32,497 bases of DNA, taken from the NCBI RefSeq assembly GCF_900177665.1, contig NZ_FXAW01000013.1, forward strand, positions 1-32,497, in the 5' to 3' direction. Source of the stretch: Marivirga sericea (GTDB lineage Bacteria > Bacteroidota > Bacteroidia > Cytophagales > Cyclobacteriaceae). The notes under the pieces were generated by a model, which made no database searches, was not told the origin of the DNA, and worked only from the letters and a program-made list of their open reading frames with translations. Of this stretch, positions 1 to 9,123 are shown piece after piece. The translations under genes were made by a program, and so were the position numbers. Every line of letters begins with the position of its first letter. Positions within the stretch are counted from its first letter, which is position 1.

Positions 1-588
1 TCAACTTATCTTTGGTCTGATGGCTCCACTAATTCTACCAAAAATGTAAATGAAAGTGGGATTTACGAAGTGGAAGTTACAAACGATTGTGGAAGTCAAG
101 TAGTCGAGACAACAGTTACATTTGCTACCCTACCCGCGAATGTGCAAATTGAAGCTAAAGCCACGTCCTGTTCTTCATACCTCCTTTCATTCAACACTAA
201 TCGAAAGGATATAAAATATCTATGGCAAGAACACAAAGAAGATTCACTTTTGAAGGTAAACAAAACAGGTTGGTATAAATGGGAAATTAGTACTACTTGT
301 GGATCAAAAACTGATTCTGTCTTTATTGAAATTAAAGATTTCTCAAATATCATTTTGCCTAATATTATTACCCCAAACGGTGATCAAAAAAATGATAAAT
401 TTGTAATCGATGAGCGACTACAAAATGCAGCACTTTCAATTTTTAATCGTTATGGTAAGTTGGTTTATAAAAATCCGCAATATTTAAATGACTGGAATTC
501 TGGTAATTTAAATTCTGGTAACTACTTTTACCTTATTACTTTAGAATGTGGTGATGTTTTCAAAGGATGGGTCGAAGTAAGGAAATAA
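1..588 (+). CDS. T9SS type-B sorting domain protein, 3' end (partial)
   Basis: The reading frame is open from the first base, so this is the C-terminal part of a larger secreted protein whose start lies outside the window. The GTG at 70 is internal. The first residues (YLWSDGS, SGIYEVEVTNDCG) are typical of the Ig-like or PKD-like repeats of Bacteroidota cell-surface proteins. The last ~85 residues form a gliding-motility-associated C-terminal domain (CHU_C, type B): LPNIITPNGDQKNDKF, then IFNRYGKLVY, a YLNDWN segment, GNYFYLITLECGD and a final GWVEVRK. In this family the domain directs export by the type IX secretion system and is usually removed at the cell surface. The function of the missing upstream part is unknown. 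A second protein with this domain sits at the other end of the window. Confidence 0.9.
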   Translation, partial: STYLWSDGSTNSTKNVNESGIYEVEVTNDCGSQVVETTVTFATLPANVQIEAKATSCSSYLLSFNTNRKDIKYLWQEHKEDSLLKVNKTGWYKWEISTTCGSKTDSVFIEIKDFSNIILPNIITPNGDQKNDKFVIDERLQNAALSIFNRYGKLVYKNPQYLNDWNSGNLNSGNYFYLITLECGDVFKGWVEVRK

Positions 589-626
589 ATATATCGCTAT
601 TATTTAAATAATTAAACCTTCAAAGC

Positions 627-3047
627 ATGAATTTCAAGAAGCTAATTCCTCACATTATAGCCGTTGTAATTTTTATTATACTAAATATGGTAATCTATTG
701 GCCATTATTTATGGAAAATAAGACTCTCAATCAAAATGATGTCATTCAAGGAAGAAGTGCCAATCAAGAAATAAATGAATTCAGGGAAAAAACAGGGGAG
801 GAAGCATTATGGACTAATAGTATGTTTAGCGGCATGCCTGCCTATTTAATAAATGTTCAGTGGTCCGGAGAATTATTAAAATATATCCCGAGGTCCATCG
901 AAAAAATTATCCCCACTCCTGCTAGTCACACTTTTACAGCTATGATTGCCTTTTATATTTTACTTTTAGTTTTTAAAGTAAACCCCTATTTGGCGATTGG
1001 TGGCGGTTTAGCCTATGGGCTTAACAGTTTTTTTCTGATTTCAGTAGAAGCTGGGCATATTTGGAAAGTAGCCGCCATAAGTTGGATGCCAGCCGTTTTA
1101 GCGGGGATCATTTTAGCGTTCAAAAAGAACTATTTATGGGCATTTATTCTGACAGCACTTACAATGGCGTTGGAAATCCGTTCCAATCATCTTCAAATTA
1201 CTTATTATTTATTATTGGTTGTTTTAGTTTTTGGTCTGTTTCAACTAATAAGTGCCATTAAAAACAAAACATTACCCGACTTCGCCAAAGCAATGGCTGT
1301 GCTATCTGTGGCTGTGATTTTAGGTCTCGGGGCCAATCTTGGAAAGGTTTGGACCGCCTATGAATATGGTCAATATTCTATTAGAGGGGAAGCAGTCCTA
1401 AGTTCTAATACTGAATCCTCTGGTGGATTGGACAGAAGTTATGCCTTTGCCTGGAGCAATGGAATATGGGAACCATTTACCTTCCTGATTCCTAATTTTT
1501 ACGGAGGAGCAAGCCAGGAAGAAATATCGATGGATTCAGAACTTGCAAAAGGATTACAATCAAGAGGTGCAGGCAGTGGACAAGTCCGGTCATTTGTTAA
1601 AAATGTCCCAACTTACTGGGGGGATCAGCCCTTTACAAGCGGGCCTTATTACATGGGTGCTGTTGTAGTGTTTCTATTCATTTTGGGAATTATTTTTGTT
1701 AAGGGGCCAGTAAAATGGTGGCTCGTTTCTGCTTCTGTCCTGGGTATCGTTCTATCTTGGGGTAAAAACTTTGAAGTATTCAATTATTTCATGTTTGACT
1801 ACTTTCCTGGGTATAATAAATTCAGAGCGGTCTCAATGACGGTGGCTATTCCTTTTTTATGTATGCCCCTCTTAGGTTTTTTAGCAATAAAAGAACTGGC
1901 TTCCGCTAATTGGTCAGCTGTTAAAAAACAGTTTCTAACAGTATTGGGAGTAGCCGCTGGTTTATGCCTTTTATTTGTGGTTGGCTCTTTTATGATGGGT
2001 TTTCGCGGAACAGTTGATGCTCAATTAGGAGATCAAGCTTGGCTGGTAGAACTGATTCGAGAACAAAGAGCGTCTATGTTTAGAACAGATGCTTTTCGCT
2101 CCTTTTTCTTCATTATTGCTGCTGGAGGTATACTTTATTTTTGGAAAGAAAATAAGATCAAAGAAAGTCTAGCTGTTGGACTTATAGTTACAATTATAGT
2201 AATTGATTTAGTACCCGTTTCTAAAAGATATTTGAATGATGAAAACTTTGTAAGACAAAATAGAGGTGAGTTAATTGCAAAAACTGAAGCGGATAAAAGT
2301 ATTTTGCAAGATGATGGCCATTACAGAGTTTTAAATCTAAATAATCCATTCAACGAAGCTCGCACCTCTTATTATCATTCCTCTATCGGTGGGTATCATG
2401 GTGCGAAAATGAGGAGATATCAAGATTTAATTGAGAATCACCTGCAAAATGAAATGGCTCAACTGGTGGAGAAATTAAGAAGTGGGAATACTGACTTATC
2501 CGATTTCGGAGTAATTAATATGTTGAATACTAAATACATAAAATTCGGAGATCAGGCAGGACAGGTAATTACTAATCGAAATGCCAATGGTAATGCATGG
2601 TTTGTAGGAGATGTCAAGGAAGTCTCAAGCCCAGATGCGGCAATTGCTGCATTAGGAAATCTAGATACCGGAAAAGAGGCTGTAATAAATACCAACAAAT
2701 TTGATTTAACTCAAAATCAAATTTCAACTGGCAGTATTAAACTTACCTCTTACAAGCCAAATGAACTGGTTTACAACAGCAACAATAATTCAGAAGGTTT
2801 GGCTGTATTCTCGGAAATCTACTATCCAAAAGGATGGAATGCATATATTGATGGGAAAGAAGCTAAAATTCTTCAAGTAAATTATGTCTTAAGAGCCTTA
2901 GAAATCCCTTCGGGCAATCATGAAATCAGCTTTGAATTTCAACCAGATGCCTACTTTGTAGGAAACAAAGTCATGATGTTATGTTCAATAATTATATTTT
3001 TAATATTAATTGGAGGATTAGCTTATCAGATTAGAAAATCCTTATGA
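627..3047 (+). CDS. YfhO-family multi-spanning membrane protein
   Basis: 806-residue integral membrane protein of the YfhO family, which has a GT-C-like architecture. Relatives in Firmicutes glycosylate lipoteichoic acid; in Bacteroidota the role is not settled. The first membrane helix is at about residues 8-28, followed by a long extracytoplasmic loop with the family signature LNQNDVIQG (Asp38, the kind of acidic residue that is catalytic in GT-C enzymes) and SMFSGMPAY. About ten further hydrophobic helices reach to residue ~530. A soluble domain follows (RVLNLNNPFNEA, GGYHGAKMRRYQDL, YYPKGWNAYIDG), and a last helix lies near the C-terminus. The stop overlaps the start of the next gene by 4 bp (ATGA), so it is the first visible gene of the glycan operon. 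I infer transfer of a sugar from a lipid carrier outside the cytoplasm; the acceptor is unknown. Confidence 0.85.
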   Translation: MNFKKLIPHIIAVVIFIILNMVIYWPLFMENKTLNQNDVIQGRSANQEINEFREKTGEEALWTNSMFSGMPAYLINVQWSGELLKYIPRSIEKIIPTPASHTFTAMIAFYILLLVFKVNPYLAIGGGLAYGLNSFFLISVEAGHIWKVAAISWMPAVLAGIILAFKKNYLWAFILTALTMALEIRSNHLQITYYLLLVVLVFGLFQLISAIKNKTLPDFAKAMAVLSVAVILGLGANLGKVWTAYEYGQYSIRGEAVLSSNTESSGGLDRSYAFAWSNGIWEPFTFLIPNFYGGASQEEISMDSELAKGLQSRGAGSGQVRSFVKNVPTYWGDQPFTSGPYYMGAVVVFLFILGIIFVKGPVKWWLVSASVLGIVLSWGKNFEVFNYFMFDYFPGYNKFRAVSMTVAIPFLCMPLLGFLAIKELASANWSAVKKQFLTVLGVAAGLCLLFVVGSFMMGFRGTVDAQLGDQAWLVELIREQRASMFRTDAFRSFFFIIAAGGILYFWKENKIKESLAVGLIVTIIVIDLVPVSKRYLNDENFVRQNRGELIAKTEADKSILQDDGHYRVLNLNNPFNEARTSYYHSSIGGYHGAKMRRYQDLIENHLQNEMAQLVEKLRSGNTDLSDFGVINMLNTKYIKFGDQAGQVITNRNANGNAWFVGDVKEVSSPDAAIAALGNLDTGKEAVINTNKFDLTQNQISTGSIKLTSYKPNELVYNSNNNSEGLAVFSEIYYPKGWNAYIDGKEAKILQVNYVLRALEIPSGNHEISFEFQPDAYFVGNKVMMLCSIIIFLILIGGLAYQIRKSL

Positions 3048-4324
3048 AAAAAGTATTAATTATTACTTATTACTGGCCTCCATCTGGAGGAATCAGTGTA
3101 TTGAGAGCCTTAAAAATTGCGAAATACTTGAGGGAGTTTGGCTGGGAGCCAGTAATTTTTACTGCTGAGAATGCTCATTATCCATATTATGATGAAAGCG
3201 GATTTGTCGATATCCCTGAGGGAATCACTGTTATAAAACATCCCATAATTGAGCCCTTTAAAGTATTTAAATGGTTAACAGGTCGAAAAAAAGAAGACGC
3301 CTTAAACTCTATTGTACAGGTACGAGATAAAAAGCAAAACTTCTTAGATAAATTAGGAATATGGGTGAGAGGAAATTTCTTTATCCCTGATGCCCGAAGC
3401 TTGTGGATTAAACCTTCCGTGAAATATTTAAAAAAGCATCTTAAGGAGAATCCCGTAGATGCCATTTTTTCTGACGGTCCTCCACATACCAATAATAGGA
3501 TTGCCTATTTTCTTTCAAAAGAATTAGGCATTCCCTGGCTGGCTGATTTTCAAGATCCATGGACGCAAGCAGATTATTATCAGATGATGTATATAACCAA
3601 AACTGCCCATAAAATACATTCCAAAATGGAACAAGGTGTTTTTCAACAAGCAAAAAAAATAACCATTGCTAGCCCTACTTGGAAAAAAGATTTAGAATCA
3701 ATAGGTGCAAAGAACGTGGACGTCATTTACTATGGATATGATGAAGATGATTTTAAAGACTTAGTAAAAAACCAAGAAGGAGAATACTTTGATATTGTTC
3801 ATATCGGTTTATTAGGCATTGACAGAAATCCTGTTGGGCTTGTAGAAATTTTATCCAAAATTAAATCCGATAGAAAGATTAGAGTTATACTGGCTGGCCA
3901 AGTTGACCAACAAGTCAAAAAAGAGCTAGGAGGAAATAAAAATGTGGAAGTTGTTTATAAAGGAATAATATCACGTAAAGAATCTCTTCAATTGGCAATG
4001 GAGGCCCATTTATTACTTTTGCCATTAAATAAAGCTAACAATGCAGAAGGAAGATTACCCGGGAAATTATATGAATATCTTAGGACTTATAATCCGATTT
4101 TATGCTTAGGGAAATCAAATGGTGATGCCGCCAAAATTATTAATAAGTGTAAAATTGGAAGCAGTTTTGAATATGAAGATATAAAAGGAATAAGGAATTT
4201 TATTGAAGATCTGATTCAAAAACCTAACTCAATAAATGTAGATAAAAAAGAAATAGAGACATACTCCAATAAAAAACAAACGCAAAAAATATCTAATTAT
4301 CTGAATGAAATCCACGAACAATAA
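3044..4324 (+). CDS. GT-B fold glycosyltransferase (GT4-like)
   Basis: 426-residue cytoplasmic glycosyltransferase. The N-terminus MKKVLIITYYWPPSGG is the hallmark opening of GT4-type enzymes, in which a glycine-rich loop contacts the sugar nucleotide and acceptor. The acceptor domain covers roughly residues 1-190 (with SDGPPHT and WLADFQDPW), and the donor domain roughly 195-400. The donor domain carries LAGQVDQQ, the stretch VVYKGIISRKES and LPGKLYEYL; the last is in the position of the E-x7-E region that binds the donor nucleotide sugar. The start overlaps the YfhO gene by 4 bp and the stop overlaps the next gene by 20 bp, implying translational coupling. The donor and acceptor cannot be read from sequence. 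The family is confident; the specific product is not. Confidence 0.88.
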   Translation: MKKVLIITYYWPPSGGISVLRALKIAKYLREFGWEPVIFTAENAHYPYYDESGFVDIPEGITVIKHPIIEPFKVFKWLTGRKKEDALNSIVQVRDKKQNFLDKLGIWVRGNFFIPDARSLWIKPSVKYLKKHLKENPVDAIFSDGPPHTNNRIAYFLSKELGIPWLADFQDPWTQADYYQMMYITKTAHKIHSKMEQGVFQQAKKITIASPTWKKDLESIGAKNVDVIYYGYDEDDFKDLVKNQEGEYFDIVHIGLLGIDRNPVGLVEILSKIKSDRKIRVILAGQVDQQVKKELGGNKNVEVVYKGIISRKESLQLAMEAHLLLLPLNKANNAEGRLPGKLYEYLRTYNPILCLGKSNGDAAKIINKCKIGSSFEYEDIKGIRNFIEDLIQKPNSINVDKKEIETYSNKKQTQKISNYLNEIHEQ

Positions 4325-5735
4325 GTCCAAAAAGCTAAAGGTATTTTGTTTTCTTGATAAAGCTGTGGGCAGAGATACAGAAATAGTACTGCCTCTCTTA
4401 TACGGGTTAGAAACGGCTATTGATTGTGAACTTACAGTATTGTTTATATGGAACATCCATAAAATTAAAATAGAAAAACCAGATTTAATTATTTTGCCGA
4501 ACGCTAAAGGGCATCATATGTATTTTGAAATAGCAAAATATGCCTACCAATGCGGAATCAAAGTTTTTGCTTTAGAATCAGAAGGTAATTTTAGAACAGA
4601 TGGCAGCTTTCCATATTGGGGGTACAATAAAGATCAATTCTTTTATCAAGAATGGGTTACATGTTGGTCTGAAAGAACGCAGGAATTCATAAAAAAAATA
4701 GCACCTCCATCGCAATCTTCAAAAATTGTACTAACTGGTGCAACAGGATTTGATCGATATATTTATGGAAAATTCATGCGGAAAGATGTTTTTCTAAAAA
4801 AATATAACAAAGAAAAATACACCAAGATTATTGGCTACGCAGGTTGGGGATTTGGAAAGATATACAGCGCTCATAAACATGTTGCTTTAAACCATATTTT
4901 TCCAAATGATAAAGAAAAACGTTTCGAATGGGTGGAAAAATACAGAGTATATGTTCGAGATATACTGAAGCAGGCCATTGAAAATAATCCTGACATTCTA
5001 TTCGTTTTTAAGAGACATCCCAAAGAAGCATTTGAATCAGATTTATCCGAAGGGCCAAACGAAATGAATGAGTTACTGGACTATGATAATGTATTGTATT
5101 TTTTGCAAGAGGAGCAAATACATGACCTTATCAATGTATCGGATTTTTGGATGGGTTTCGAGACCACCACATCTTTAGAAGGCTGGTTGCTGAATAAACA
5201 AACCATTTTAATAAATGATGGGAAAGATTTTACGAGAAACAATCTTCATATTGGATCTCCAAAGGTTTCTAATTACACAGAGCTTCAAGATGTTATCGAT
5301 GAATATTACATTAATCAAGACATTAAAATTTTTAATCGGCCCGAACTCCAAAAAAACAGAGCATTTCTAATTCATGATACCATAGGTTATGCAGACGGTA
5401 AAAATCATTTGCGAACGCTCTATTTTTTAATTAAAACTTTGGATAATATTGAATCCAGAAAATCAAAACCCAAACTAAACCTTCGTCATCTAAGGTTATA
5501 CTTTTTAATGCATTTTGGGAAATATTTTTTCAATAAAAACGTATTTACCAATCTACCCTATTTTAGAAAGACGGTTTATGTTTTTGACAGCATGAATTTA
5601 GATGGATTTGAAAATAGAAGAAAAGAATATTGGGTTAATATGTATGATTTCTATAAAATACATGATATTGAGAAAAAATTAAAAAATCGAGACTGGAAAT
5701 CAATCTTTCCACTAGATTTTTTAAAAAAACATTAA
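4305..5735 (+). CDS. Surface carbohydrate biosynthesis protein (GT-B-like)
   Basis: 476-residue soluble protein resembling the 'surface carbohydrate biosynthesis protein' group found in polysaccharide loci, distantly related to GT-B enzymes of the polysialyltransferase/CDP-glycerol transferase type. The N-terminal half contains KPDLIILPNAKG, GIKVFALESEGNF and a tryptophan-rich WVTCWSERTQEF segment. The middle contains KIIGYAGWGFGK and FVFKRHPKEAFE; the RHP motif is typical of this superfamily. These are followed by VSDFWMGFETTTSLEGWLL, the usual position of the nucleotide-binding Ser/Thr. The last ~100 residues are basic and aromatic (LNLRHLRLYFLMHFGKYFF) and could touch the membrane surface. 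The ATG lies inside the end of the preceding gene. The substrate is unknown. The family assignment rests on motifs recalled from memory. Confidence 0.7.
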   Translation: MKSTNNKSKKLKVFCFLDKAVGRDTEIVLPLLYGLETAIDCELTVLFIWNIHKIKIEKPDLIILPNAKGHHMYFEIAKYAYQCGIKVFALESEGNFRTDGSFPYWGYNKDQFFYQEWVTCWSERTQEFIKKIAPPSQSSKIVLTGATGFDRYIYGKFMRKDVFLKKYNKEKYTKIIGYAGWGFGKIYSAHKHVALNHIFPNDKEKRFEWVEKYRVYVRDILKQAIENNPDILFVFKRHPKEAFESDLSEGPNEMNELLDYDNVLYFLQEEQIHDLINVSDFWMGFETTTSLEGWLLNKQTILINDGKDFTRNNLHIGSPKVSNYTELQDVIDEYYINQDIKIFNRPELQKNRAFLIHDTIGYADGKNHLRTLYFLIKTLDNIESRKSKPKLNLRHLRLYFLMHFGKYFFNKNVFTNLPYFRKTVYVFDSMNLDGFENRRKEYWVNMYDFYKIHDIEKKLKNRDWKSIFPLDFLKKH

Positions 5736-5736
5736 A

Positions 5737-6285
5737 ATGGCTAATCAATTAAGAAATCATCTTAAATTTTCGTGGAAAAACTACTTGAGAGCACTAAAAC
5801 AAAAAAGAAGAATTGGCTTCTTAGGAGAGAGAGTTTTTATTGATAAAAATGTGGAACTACTGCGTTTCCCCAAAAACATTTCAATTGAGAGTCAAGTAGT
5901 GTTAAAAGAAGGTAGCAGAATATGCTCTTGCAATGAAAATGCTAAAATTTCAATTGGTAGAAACACAACCGTTGGTTTTCATACCTTTATTTATGCATCT
6001 GAAAAAATTGAAATAGGGAATGATTGCTTAATAGCACCTTTCGTTTATATAGTGGATAGCGATCACGTTGCAGCAAAAGGAAAACTCATTAACCTTCAAG
6101 CTAACGTGACTGAAGCTATTACTATTGGCAATGATGTTTGGATTGGAAGTGGGGCTAAGATTTTGAAAGGAACAATTATTGAAGATGGTGCGATTGTGGC
6201 CGCAGGCGCGGTTGTCTCAGGTCATATAAAAACCAACGAAATCTTTGGAGGAATTCCAGCTAAGAAAATTAGTGAAAGGAAATGA
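5737..6285 (+). CDS. Left-handed beta-helix (hexapeptide) O-acyltransferase
   Basis: 182-residue acyltransferase of the WbbJ/LacA-like hexapeptide-repeat family, which transfers acetyl or another acyl group from acyl-CoA to a sugar hydroxyl. Imperfect [LIV]-G-x4 repeats run from about residue 45 to 170 (ISIGRNTTVG, IEIGNDCLIAPF, ITIGNDVWIG, GAKILKGTIIEDG, AIVAAGAVV). The general-base His is probably in VDSDHVA, and the end GGIPAKKI is characteristic of sugar acetyltransferases. A basic N-terminus (FSWKNYLRALKQKRR) precedes the helix. It begins one base after the preceding stop and its own stop overlaps the next start by 4 bp. In this operon it most likely O- or N-acetylates a sugar of the surface glycan. 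The exact acceptor cannot be told. Confidence 0.87.
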   Translation: MANQLRNHLKFSWKNYLRALKQKRRIGFLGERVFIDKNVELLRFPKNISIESQVVLKEGSRICSCNENAKISIGRNTTVGFHTFIYASEKIEIGNDCLIAPFVYIVDSDHVAAKGKLINLQANVTEAITIGNDVWIGSGAKILKGTIIEDGAIVAAGAVVSGHIKTNEIFGGIPAKKISERK

Positions 6286-6971
6286 AAGTAGGAATTATAG
6301 TCATTTGCCGGTTCAATTCTACCAGACTGCCGGGCAAGATATTAAAGGAAATCAAAGGAGAGCCATTGTTAACATACATCCTAGAAAAACTGCAGCAGTC
6401 GAAGTTTCATGCTAATATCGTAATCGCAACTTCAGAAGAATCAACTGATCAACCAATAGTAGATTATTGCAATCAAAAGCATATTCCATACTTCAGAGGA
6501 GACCTAAAAAACGTCAGCCAAAGATTCAATGACTGTATGCAGTACTTTGGATTCGATTTTGGAGTAAGGATAAACGGTGATAATATTTTTACTGATGCAA
6601 AACTGATTGATAGAGCCATAAAATTAGCTATAAATAATAACTATGATTTTGTATCGAACGTGAAAGGAAGGACCTTTCCAACTGGAATGAGCGTTGAAGT
6701 AGTATCTGCCAAATTCTATCAAAAGCAAATCAAGTACTTTACCAAATCATCTGATCAAGAGCATGTTACACTACATTTTTATGAAAATGAAAACATAGGG
6801 AATTTTCATTTTTTCACTAATCATGAAATGGAAGAAGCAAAAGGTTTAAAAATGGCTGTAGATACCCAAAATGATTTTAACTTTGTCAGTTCAATCATCA
6901 AAAATATGGATAAACCACATTATGCATATGATTGGAAAGAGATTACAAAACTATATTTGAATGAACACTAA
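6282..6971 (+). CDS. SpsF-like / CMP-sugar cytidylyltransferase family protein
   Basis: 229-residue nucleotidyltransferase (Rossmann-like GT-A fold) resembling SpsF of Bacillus spore-coat polysaccharide synthesis and, more distantly, CMP-NeuAc synthetase. The N-terminal nucleotide-binding loop is ICRFNSTRLPGKIL, close to the SpsF form (A-R-x-x-S-T-R-L-P-G-K). It is followed by NIVIATSEESTDQPIVDYC, a FRGDLKNVSQRF segment, and FGVRINGDNIF, in which the Asp of NGDN is the expected metal ligand. The C-terminal TFPTGMSVEVVS and SDQEHVTLHFYEN are typical of the group. Overlaps of 4 bp upstream and 11 bp downstream tie it to the acyltransferase and the SpsE/NeuB-like synthase. The spsF-spsE pairing supports activation of a nonulosonic acid, although SpsF-like proteins have few proven activities. 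Confidence 0.82.
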   Translation: MKVGIIVICRFNSTRLPGKILKEIKGEPLLTYILEKLQQSKFHANIVIATSEESTDQPIVDYCNQKHIPYFRGDLKNVSQRFNDCMQYFGFDFGVRINGDNIFTDAKLIDRAIKLAINNNYDFVSNVKGRTFPTGMSVEVVSAKFYQKQIKYFTKSSDQEHVTLHFYENENIGNFHFFTNHEMEEAKGLKMAVDTQNDFNFVSSIIKNMDKPHYAYDWKEITKLYLNEH

Positions 6972-7977
6972 TTGGAAGGGAAAGCACGGGCCGCTACTGG
7001 TGGCAGAAATTGGAGGAAATCACGAAGGTGATTTTGAATATGCTAAAAAATTAACCCAATTAGCTATTGATTCGGGGGCAGATTATGTGAAGTTTCAAAT
7101 TTACACAGGTGATGGTTTAGTGAGTAAACTGGAGAGTCCCGATCGTAACCAACACTTTAAAAAGTTCGAACTAAGCTCTAAACAACACATGGAATTAGCT
7201 GGAATATGTCGTAATCAGAACGTTGGTTATACCGCCTCTGTATGGAATTTTGATGCATTGGAATGGATAAATCCCCATATGGATTTCTTCAAAGTAGGTT
7301 CAGGTGATTTAACCGCCTACCCTATGCTCAGGGAATTGGCAAAATATCAAAAGCCTATTTTGATTTCTACTGGCTTAGCTAGCGAAAAAGAAGTAGTAGA
7401 CGCAGTTAGGTTTTTAAGAGAACAAAATCAATTCTACAATAAAGAAGAAAACATAGCAGTATTGCAATGTACTTCTATGTATCCTATCAATAATGCTGAT
7501 GCCAATTTAAATGTGATGCATCGATTAAAAAAAATATTGAATTGTGCTGTAGGATATTCTGATCATACAGAAGGCAGTTATGCTATGGAAATTGCCGTGG
7601 CAATGGGCGCAGAAGTATTAGAATTCCATTTCACAGACGACAGATCAGGTAAAACCTTTAGAGATCATAAAGTTTCTCTTACCAAAGAAGAGGTTCAAAA
7701 TTTAATATTGAAGATTAACTTGATCAATACTTTGAAAGGGACTTCAGAAAAGAAAGCCCTACCAATTGAAATTGATAATGGCCATGACAAATCTTTTAGA
7801 AGGGCTGTATATCCTTTAAAAGTAATCAAAAAAGGAGAGGTAATTACAGAGGAGAAATTAACAATTCTTAGACCTCTTCATGGGATTGATGCAAGAGAAT
7901 ATGATCAATTAATTGGCAGAAAAGCGTTGAAAGATTTAGAAAAACATCAAAAATTGAGTTGGGATTATTTTGAATAG
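6961..7977 (+). CDS. N-acetylneuraminate synthase family protein (SpsE/NeuB-like)
   Basis: 338-residue phosphoenolpyruvate-condensing synthase of the NeuB/SpsE/PseI family, which joins a six-carbon amino sugar and PEP to make a nine-carbon nonulosonic acid. The TIM barrel covers about residues 1-270. It shows VAEIGGNHEGD (family VAEIG-x-NH), SGADYVKFQIY, KVGSGDLTAYP, LISTGLASEKE, LQCTSMYPI, GYSDHTEGS and LEFHFTDDRSGKTFRDHKVS, the usual substrate and metal region. The C-terminus (about 280-338, GEVITEEKLTILRP to LIGRKALKDL) is the SAF/antifreeze-like domain that closes the active site, so the protein is full length. It overlaps both neighbours. Neuraminate, legionaminate and pseudaminate synthases cannot be separated by eye, and the genes that would make the precursor sugar are not in this window. 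Confidence 0.88.
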   Translation: MNTNWKGKHGPLLVAEIGGNHEGDFEYAKKLTQLAIDSGADYVKFQIYTGDGLVSKLESPDRNQHFKKFELSSKQHMELAGICRNQNVGYTASVWNFDALEWINPHMDFFKVGSGDLTAYPMLRELAKYQKPILISTGLASEKEVVDAVRFLREQNQFYNKEENIAVLQCTSMYPINNADANLNVMHRLKKILNCAVGYSDHTEGSYAMEIAVAMGAEVLEFHFTDDRSGKTFRDHKVSLTKEEVQNLILKINLINTLKGTSEKKALPIEIDNGHDKSFRRAVYPLKVIKKGEVITEEKLTILRPLHGIDAREYDQLIGRKALKDLEKHQKLSWDYFE

Positions 7978-7996
7978 CCCACAAAAAATAAAATTT

Positions 7997-9118
7997 ATGG
8001 ATTGGATGAGAATGACCCCTATGTCCAAAAAAGGGGAAAGAAATCAGGAGCAATGGATCAGAACTGAAAATGGGACTGCAGAGCAATTTGAAGTTGATAC
8101 CTATTTAGGTAAAAAAACAGATTTATTAGCTCTTAAGAAAAATATCGTAGAGAAACTGAAAAAAAATCAAGCTTATTACAAGGAAAGTAGAACCGAGATA
8201 TATAAACCAGAGAATACTGAGCCTGTTTTAGCTTGTCCAGTTTGCAACGAATCTTCCAAAAATAGCGAATTGAAAGTCAATATTTATGGAGCAAAATATG
8301 CAATGTGCAATAGCTGTACACATGTTTATGTCCTGGAAAGACCTTCGAAAGGAGCAATAGAAGGCTTTTATCTTAATGATATCACATATGCTGCGACTTA
8401 CACCGATAAAACAGCTGCTGAATCAAGATTAAATGCCATCGCAGTTCCATGGTTAAAATGGACTATGGAAGTATTTGAAAAAGCACATGGCAGAAAACCA
8501 AGAAAGATTTTAGATGTGGGCTCCGGAGCCGGACATTTTGTAGAAGCATGCCGAAGAGAAGGATTGGATGCGCACGGAATCGAATTGAGTCAATCAAGTA
8601 GAGATTTCTCTAAAGAGATTTGGGAAATAGACTTAGATGGAAGAGATTTCCTTAAAGTAGGCTCCGATTATGATGGTTATGACATTGTAACATTTTGGGG
8701 ATTGTTAGAACACACCCCAAACCCATCTGCAATTTTAGAGAAAGCGTATGAAATCGTTTCCAAAAGTGATGCTGGTATGGTGATTTCAAAGCTACCAAGA
8801 TGGCATTCACTAAGTAGCGCAATACAACAATTATCTACTGATACCATAATCAGACATTTAGACCCTATGGGACATATAATGGCTTTTACTGATGCATCAG
8901 CTTCAGAACTGTATTATAAAAACAAGTTCAAACCTGCAGCAGCTTGGTATTATGGTATGGATGTTTATGAAACATTAATGCAAATTGCTACGAAAACGGA
9001 GGCTTATGATGCTTTTACCAAAACGGGGCCTGTTCAGATGGAATTGCAACAATTTGTGGATGAAAATATTTTCTCTGATGGTATAACGCTTGCTGGAGTA
9101 CCTTACAAATTAAAATAA
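7997..9118 (+). CDS. Class I SAM-dependent methyltransferase with N-terminal zinc ribbon
   Basis: 373 residues from the ATG at 7997. A longer frame begins with TTG at 7970 inside the preceding gene. I prefer the ATG because TTG starts are rare in Bacteroidota, but neither start has a clear ribosome-binding site. Near the N-terminus two cysteine pairs, CPVC and CNSC about 25 residues apart, look like a zinc ribbon of the kind that precedes sugar methyltransferases. The SAM fold follows: ILDVGSGAGHFVEACRREGL (motif I), HGIELSQSS (acidic end of strand 2), DIVTFWGLLEHTPNP (motif IV region) and a Methyltransf_23-like C-terminus. It lies inside the glycan operon, between the nonulosonate synthase and the GT2 fusion, so a glycan or sugar-nucleotide substrate is likely but unproven. 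Confidence 0.84.
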   Translation: MDWMRMTPMSKKGERNQEQWIRTENGTAEQFEVDTYLGKKTDLLALKKNIVEKLKKNQAYYKESRTEIYKPENTEPVLACPVCNESSKNSELKVNIYGAKYAMCNSCTHVYVLERPSKGAIEGFYLNDITYAATYTDKTAAESRLNAIAVPWLKWTMEVFEKAHGRKPRKILDVGSGAGHFVEACRREGLDAHGIELSQSSRDFSKEIWEIDLDGRDFLKVGSDYDGYDIVTFWGLLEHTPNPSAILEKAYEIVSKSDAGMVISKLPRWHSLSSAIQQLSTDTIIRHLDPMGHIMAFTDASASELYYKNKFKPAAAWYYGMDVYETLMQIATKTEAYDAFTKTGPVQMELQQFVDENIFSDGITLAGVPYKLK

Positions 9119-9123
9119 AAAAA

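Noticed and set aside
70-72. GTG as the start of the first gene
   Set aside because: The frame is open to base 1 and the residues before it fit a surface-protein repeat, so the gene is truncated by the window edge.
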